This document shows positions 63,801-64,000 of a DNA stretch of 64,000 nt, one piece after another; within the stretch, counting starts at the first letter, position 1; each line of letters begins with the position of its first letter. Source of the stretch: SPDF01 sp963812085 (GTDB taxonomy: Bacteria > Gemmatimonadota > Gemmatimonadetes > Gemmatimonadales > GWC2-71-9); the NCBI GenBank assembly GCA_963812085.1, contig CAWETL010000004.1, positions 310,001 through 374,000 of the forward strand. The letters run 5' to 3'. The notes beneath the pieces are model-generated. The model was given only the letters and a program-made list of their open reading frames with translations. It searched no databases and was not told the origin of the DNA. The translations under genes were made by a program, and so were the position numbers.

Positions 63801-64000
63801 CTCGTGCTGCGCGCCCAGGCGGACAGCCTCGACCTCGGGGCGTTCGAGGCGTTCACCACGAGCGTCCGCCGGGTGTCGGGCGTGCTGCGGGTGGACGCGA
63901 GGGTCGAAGGCACATGGCAGGCGCCACGGCTGGCCGGGTTCCTCGACGTGAACAACGGCAAGGCCTCGGTCCCGGGGCTCGGCGTCCGGTATTCGACGAT
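60846..64000 (+). CDS. tamB: TamB-like translocation and assembly protein, C-terminus outside the window
   Basis: Partial; at least 1051 residues are visible in one open frame to the window edge. An N-terminal membrane anchor lies at about 8-32 (HFVFVTVFGTVALVVGVLLALSV). It is followed by an AsmA/TamB-like opening with LLARTVTTLSDRVFRGHLDIGEVSGNF and many repeating beta-strand units with LDLxxxxVDL-type and SLxxxxGxLxxSG patterns. TamB proteins span the periplasm as a hydrophobic groove that carries lipids or helps outer-membrane protein insertion. The ATG overlaps the tamA stop codon. The DUF490 domain expected at the C-terminus is not in view. Confidence 0.88.
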   Translation, partial: MRRRVAHFVFVTVFGTVALVVGVLLALSVAPPGRNLLARTVTTLSDRVFRGHLDIGEVSGNFLTSLTLRDVVLSDSSGGRVAAIPRLDLRYRLPNLLARRFVFSQVVAEDPVIELVRHRSGRMNYEEVLHLGEGPGGGPSPLIEIEDLQLHRGTLTLRLPWNPPTWVAPRLGDSVLAAQRALPGKAIVAGPEGLEEVRRFDSLALGLSRLVISTPDHKPLSMEIDTLGVRVSDPGVRVEQARGRARIHGDSLVFEITRGALPNSRFQGAGAVTWPEGPLLFDFGMRLSQLDLVDLRWVSPDFPALHGSSVVVAKSVSAERVEYALQDLHLENDTTRIDGSVVAITDARRGLGVRDMALRIQRLDLEAVRPYLDTLPLIGSISGTLGGSGFLSDLDLAFDVSMTDNGVPGGATSHFVGRGHLLMGGVEGVIFRKFALTSSDVDLRTVQLLTPTVTLQGRARLAGTLDGPWKDVLFTGTMWQQDGARPPSAADGWIRLDTRTLVTAFDGDLNLDSLSFEGIRAGYPTLTSLGSISGRVRLTGTLARMDLDADVHGEVGELQLRGPAFASPPLWGGDSLRIDFRHVDLHALSGVGPSTDLSGGLLVAGSMDTLRAPEGMVTGALGPGRYGAFHLDTAVARLAVRDSLLVVDTLEVQWRGGRLESHGSLGWVLPHEGQLDLTADIDSLQAFDSLLVRALALEPDTTGARLLGRGRADLSVSGALDSLVVSGFADASQVRFRGVRLNSLSATLGWVGGSRPRLSLELLADTLGAGKAAVTNVRASAAGWSDSLRWSTSFESGEGVGFGAAGGYRSDSTTRVASLDSLAVGLTGQTWRLRAPASATTNDSGTVLSPLHLEAEEGSGAIDLAGKLPGEGPGDLRLDVYGLALRDVTGLMQRDTTGVSGWIGANLEIGGTRAAPTIDGTASLGDAVFGDFHSPFVQGILHYEDRLLQGNLSIWKTGQRILGVTASLPLDLAFARVAHRQVDGPLVLRAQADSLDLGAFEAFTTSVRRVSGVLRVDARVEGTWQAPRLAGFLDVNNGKASVPGLGVRYST

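Overview
The window is 64 kb of very GC-rich bacterial DNA with tightly packed genes, frequent ATGA, GTGA or TGATG start/stop overlaps and many GTG starts. There is no rRNA or marker-gene phylogeny. The gene set suggests a Gram-negative environmental bacterium, with Gemmatimonadota my best guess (inference only): an Mla-type lipid transport set, a TamA/TamB-like pair, many Ala-Gln signal peptides and lipoproteins, a Ser/Thr kinase with a TPR-rich C-terminus beside a PP2C phosphatase, an S46 peptidase and a class II photolyase.

Layout. 1-4.5 kb: partial proton-pumping P-type ATPase, short MutY, mlaE-mlaF-mlaD. 4.5-9.1 kb: folE, RNase Z, a DUF2238 membrane protein, class II photolyase, a DUF4397 lipoprotein. 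9.2-9.5 kb: a tRNA-Ala(CGC)/tRNA-Gln(CTG) unit with its own promoter and terminator, then an orphan Phd-type antitoxin with a perfect inverted-repeat operator. 9.9-15.6 kb: PDZ protein, small secreted protein, PP2C phosphatase divergent from a 1050-aa kinase. 15.7-24.3 kb: chalcone-isomerase-like protein, CutC, a sugar kinase/nucleotidyltransferase/EF-P group, a LOG-family protein, coiled-coil lipoprotein and two unknowns. 24.3-31.3 kb: ADP-forming acyl-CoA synthetase, O-antigen-ligase-like protein, and a rhodanese-GNAT-flavoprotein-DinB operon.

31.5-37.1 kb is the unusual part. Two HTH-EIIA fusion regulators precede broken pieces of a group-4-hydrogenase/complex-I-like membrane complex (HyfB, HyfG, HyfH and HyfI relatives). 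These alternate with two pieces of a SulP anion permease. Nearly every gene here is frameshifted or truncated and one break is a 20-bp tandem duplication, while most of the rest of the window is intact. Milder indels continue to about 40.3 kb (YciI, M48 peptidase).

37-43.8 kb: FKBP isomerase, YciI, S46 and M48 peptidases, MFS exporter, cytidylate-kinase-like protein, small lipoprotein. 43.8-50.3 kb: a six-gene minus-strand operon (LON-domain protein, glycolate oxidase GlcD/GlcE/GlcF-like subunits, YgfZ, epimerase). 50.5-51.5 kb: an RpoD-type sigma factor behind a near-consensus promoter. 51.6-58.6 kb: a second six-gene minus-strand operon (peptide-binding lipoprotein, DppB-like permease, PBP4-type DD-peptidase, ferredoxin reductase, cobalamin adenosyltransferase, AroB). 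58.7-64 kb: tamA and the start of tamB, running off the window.
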